A stretch of 64,000 nucleotides of DNA from positions 1 to 64,000 of the forward strand of contig JAEPRB010000159.1 in assembly GCA_016758965.1 (NCBI GenBank), given 5' to 3'. Under the pieces are notes generated by a model. It was not told the origin of the DNA, searched no databases, and worked only from the letters and a program-made list of their open reading frames with translations. Each line of letters starts with the position of its first letter. Positions within the stretch are counted from its first letter, which is position 1. The position numbers were made by a program, and so were the translations under genes. Below are positions 63,679-64,000 of the stretch, piece after piece. Source of the stretch: Circinella minor (lineage: Eukaryota; Mucoromycota; Mucoromycetes; Mucorales; Lichtheimiaceae).

Positions 63679-64000
63679 TTAATAAAAAATAGTCAATACA
63701 AATGCAAGGGTACCAGTGACAGTGCGAAACATTTGTAATTTGTTCCATTTTTCAACCAGTTGTACAACTTCTTTTGGATCGGCTATTGTTGGATTACGAT
63801 TAATTGTCAGTAAACGATCATTGGTAGGCATCATAAAGAGAAGCGTAAATGGGAAACTGATGAATGATAGAATTCCACAGTAAAGGGAACGTTGGTTTTT
63901 GGTCAAATAATATGTATAAAAATGAGCGGCAGATGAGATAAAGATACTGCCGATACCAATATAATGACCATTATTATAAGTGACAGCCCAAGCACCAGGT
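63679..64000 (-). CDS. DUF1772 / anthrone-oxygenase-like membrane protein (partial)
   Basis: The C-terminal 106 residues of a protein cut by the window edge. The frame is open from 63999 down to the stop at 63679. It has a hydrophobic segment GIGSIFISSAA, then a second helix (GILSFISFPFTLLFMMP), then the family hallmark PTNDRLLTI. VVQLVEKWNKLQMFRTVTG and a last hydrophobic helix to the end follow. This is the layout of DUF1772 (PF08592), small four-TM proteins that include fungal anthrone oxygenases as well as many members without known role. With no polyketide synthase visible nearby, no pathway is assigned. The true start lies beyond position 64000. Confidence 0.75.
   Translation of the reverse strand, partial: PGAWAVTYNNGHYIGIGSIFISSAAHFYTYYLTKNQRSLYCGILSFISFPFTLLFMMPTNDRLLTINRNPTIADPKEVVQLVEKWNKLQMFRTVTGTLAFVLTIFY

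Overview
The window is nuclear DNA of a filamentous fungus, most likely an early-diverging Mucoromycota (mucoralean-type) genome. The support is AT-rich DNA with many short GT-AG introns, fungus-specific proteins (SLA1, VAC7, YAK1, a FET3-type ferroxidase), and a quinoid dihydropteridine reductase, which Dikarya generally lack. The species cannot be named from sequence alone. Twenty-two coding genes are supported (one cut by the right edge, one very weak), plus one multicopper-oxidase pseudogene, a non-autonomous terminal-inverted-repeat element, a hairpin repeat and a fragment of a 28S rRNA gene. I rebuilt the spliced models by hand. Every model I summed keeps an open frame with a total length divisible by three.

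Layout. 1-4.16 kb: gene-free, with a 28S rRNA 3' relic, a degenerate ~19-bp repeat array, a hexanucleotide microsatellite and a MITE-like hairpin. 4.18-10.68 kb: three consecutive minus-strand genes, namely an NmrA-type NAD(P)-binding protein, an acyl-CoA-synthetase-like protein whose catalytic motifs are all altered, and a Dal5/Tna1-type MFS permease. 12.6-16.7 kb: ULS1-like SNF2/RING translocase with SUMO-interaction motifs. 17.1-18.4 kb: aldo/keto reductase. 18.9-20.2 kb: the TIR element. 20.7-26.4 kb: cyclophilin A and SLA1. 28.3-31.8 kb: Rap/Rsr1-type GTPase and VAC7. 32.0-36.2 kb: dihydropteridine reductase, a four-TM unknown and NADH-cytochrome b5 reductase. 36.4-40.4 kb: FET3-type pseudogene. 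41.1-49.4 kb: CSC1/TMEM63 channel and the DYRK kinase YAK1. 49.4-52.8 kb: mostly empty, with one weak two-exon ORF. 52.8-59.8 kb: a dense housekeeping block (CYS3/ZIP1-type bZIP, ZNHIT3, NAA20, RPN6, YDJ1). 61.6-64 kb: old yellow enzyme and a partial DUF1772 gene.

Functional themes. Several genes concern cell polarity, endocytosis and vacuole control (SLA1, RSR1, VAC7, YAK1, CSC1). Others concern protein homeostasis (RPN6, YDJ1, cyclophilin, NAA20, ULS1) or redox metabolism (AKR, QDPR, MCR1, OYE). They do not form one operon-like pathway. The least ordinary observations are the gutted acyl-CoA-synthetase-like protein, the ferroxidase pseudogene, two GC-AG introns needed to keep conserved frames, the TIR element, the 28S relic, and a strong excess of the palindrome TACGTA in non-coding DNA.
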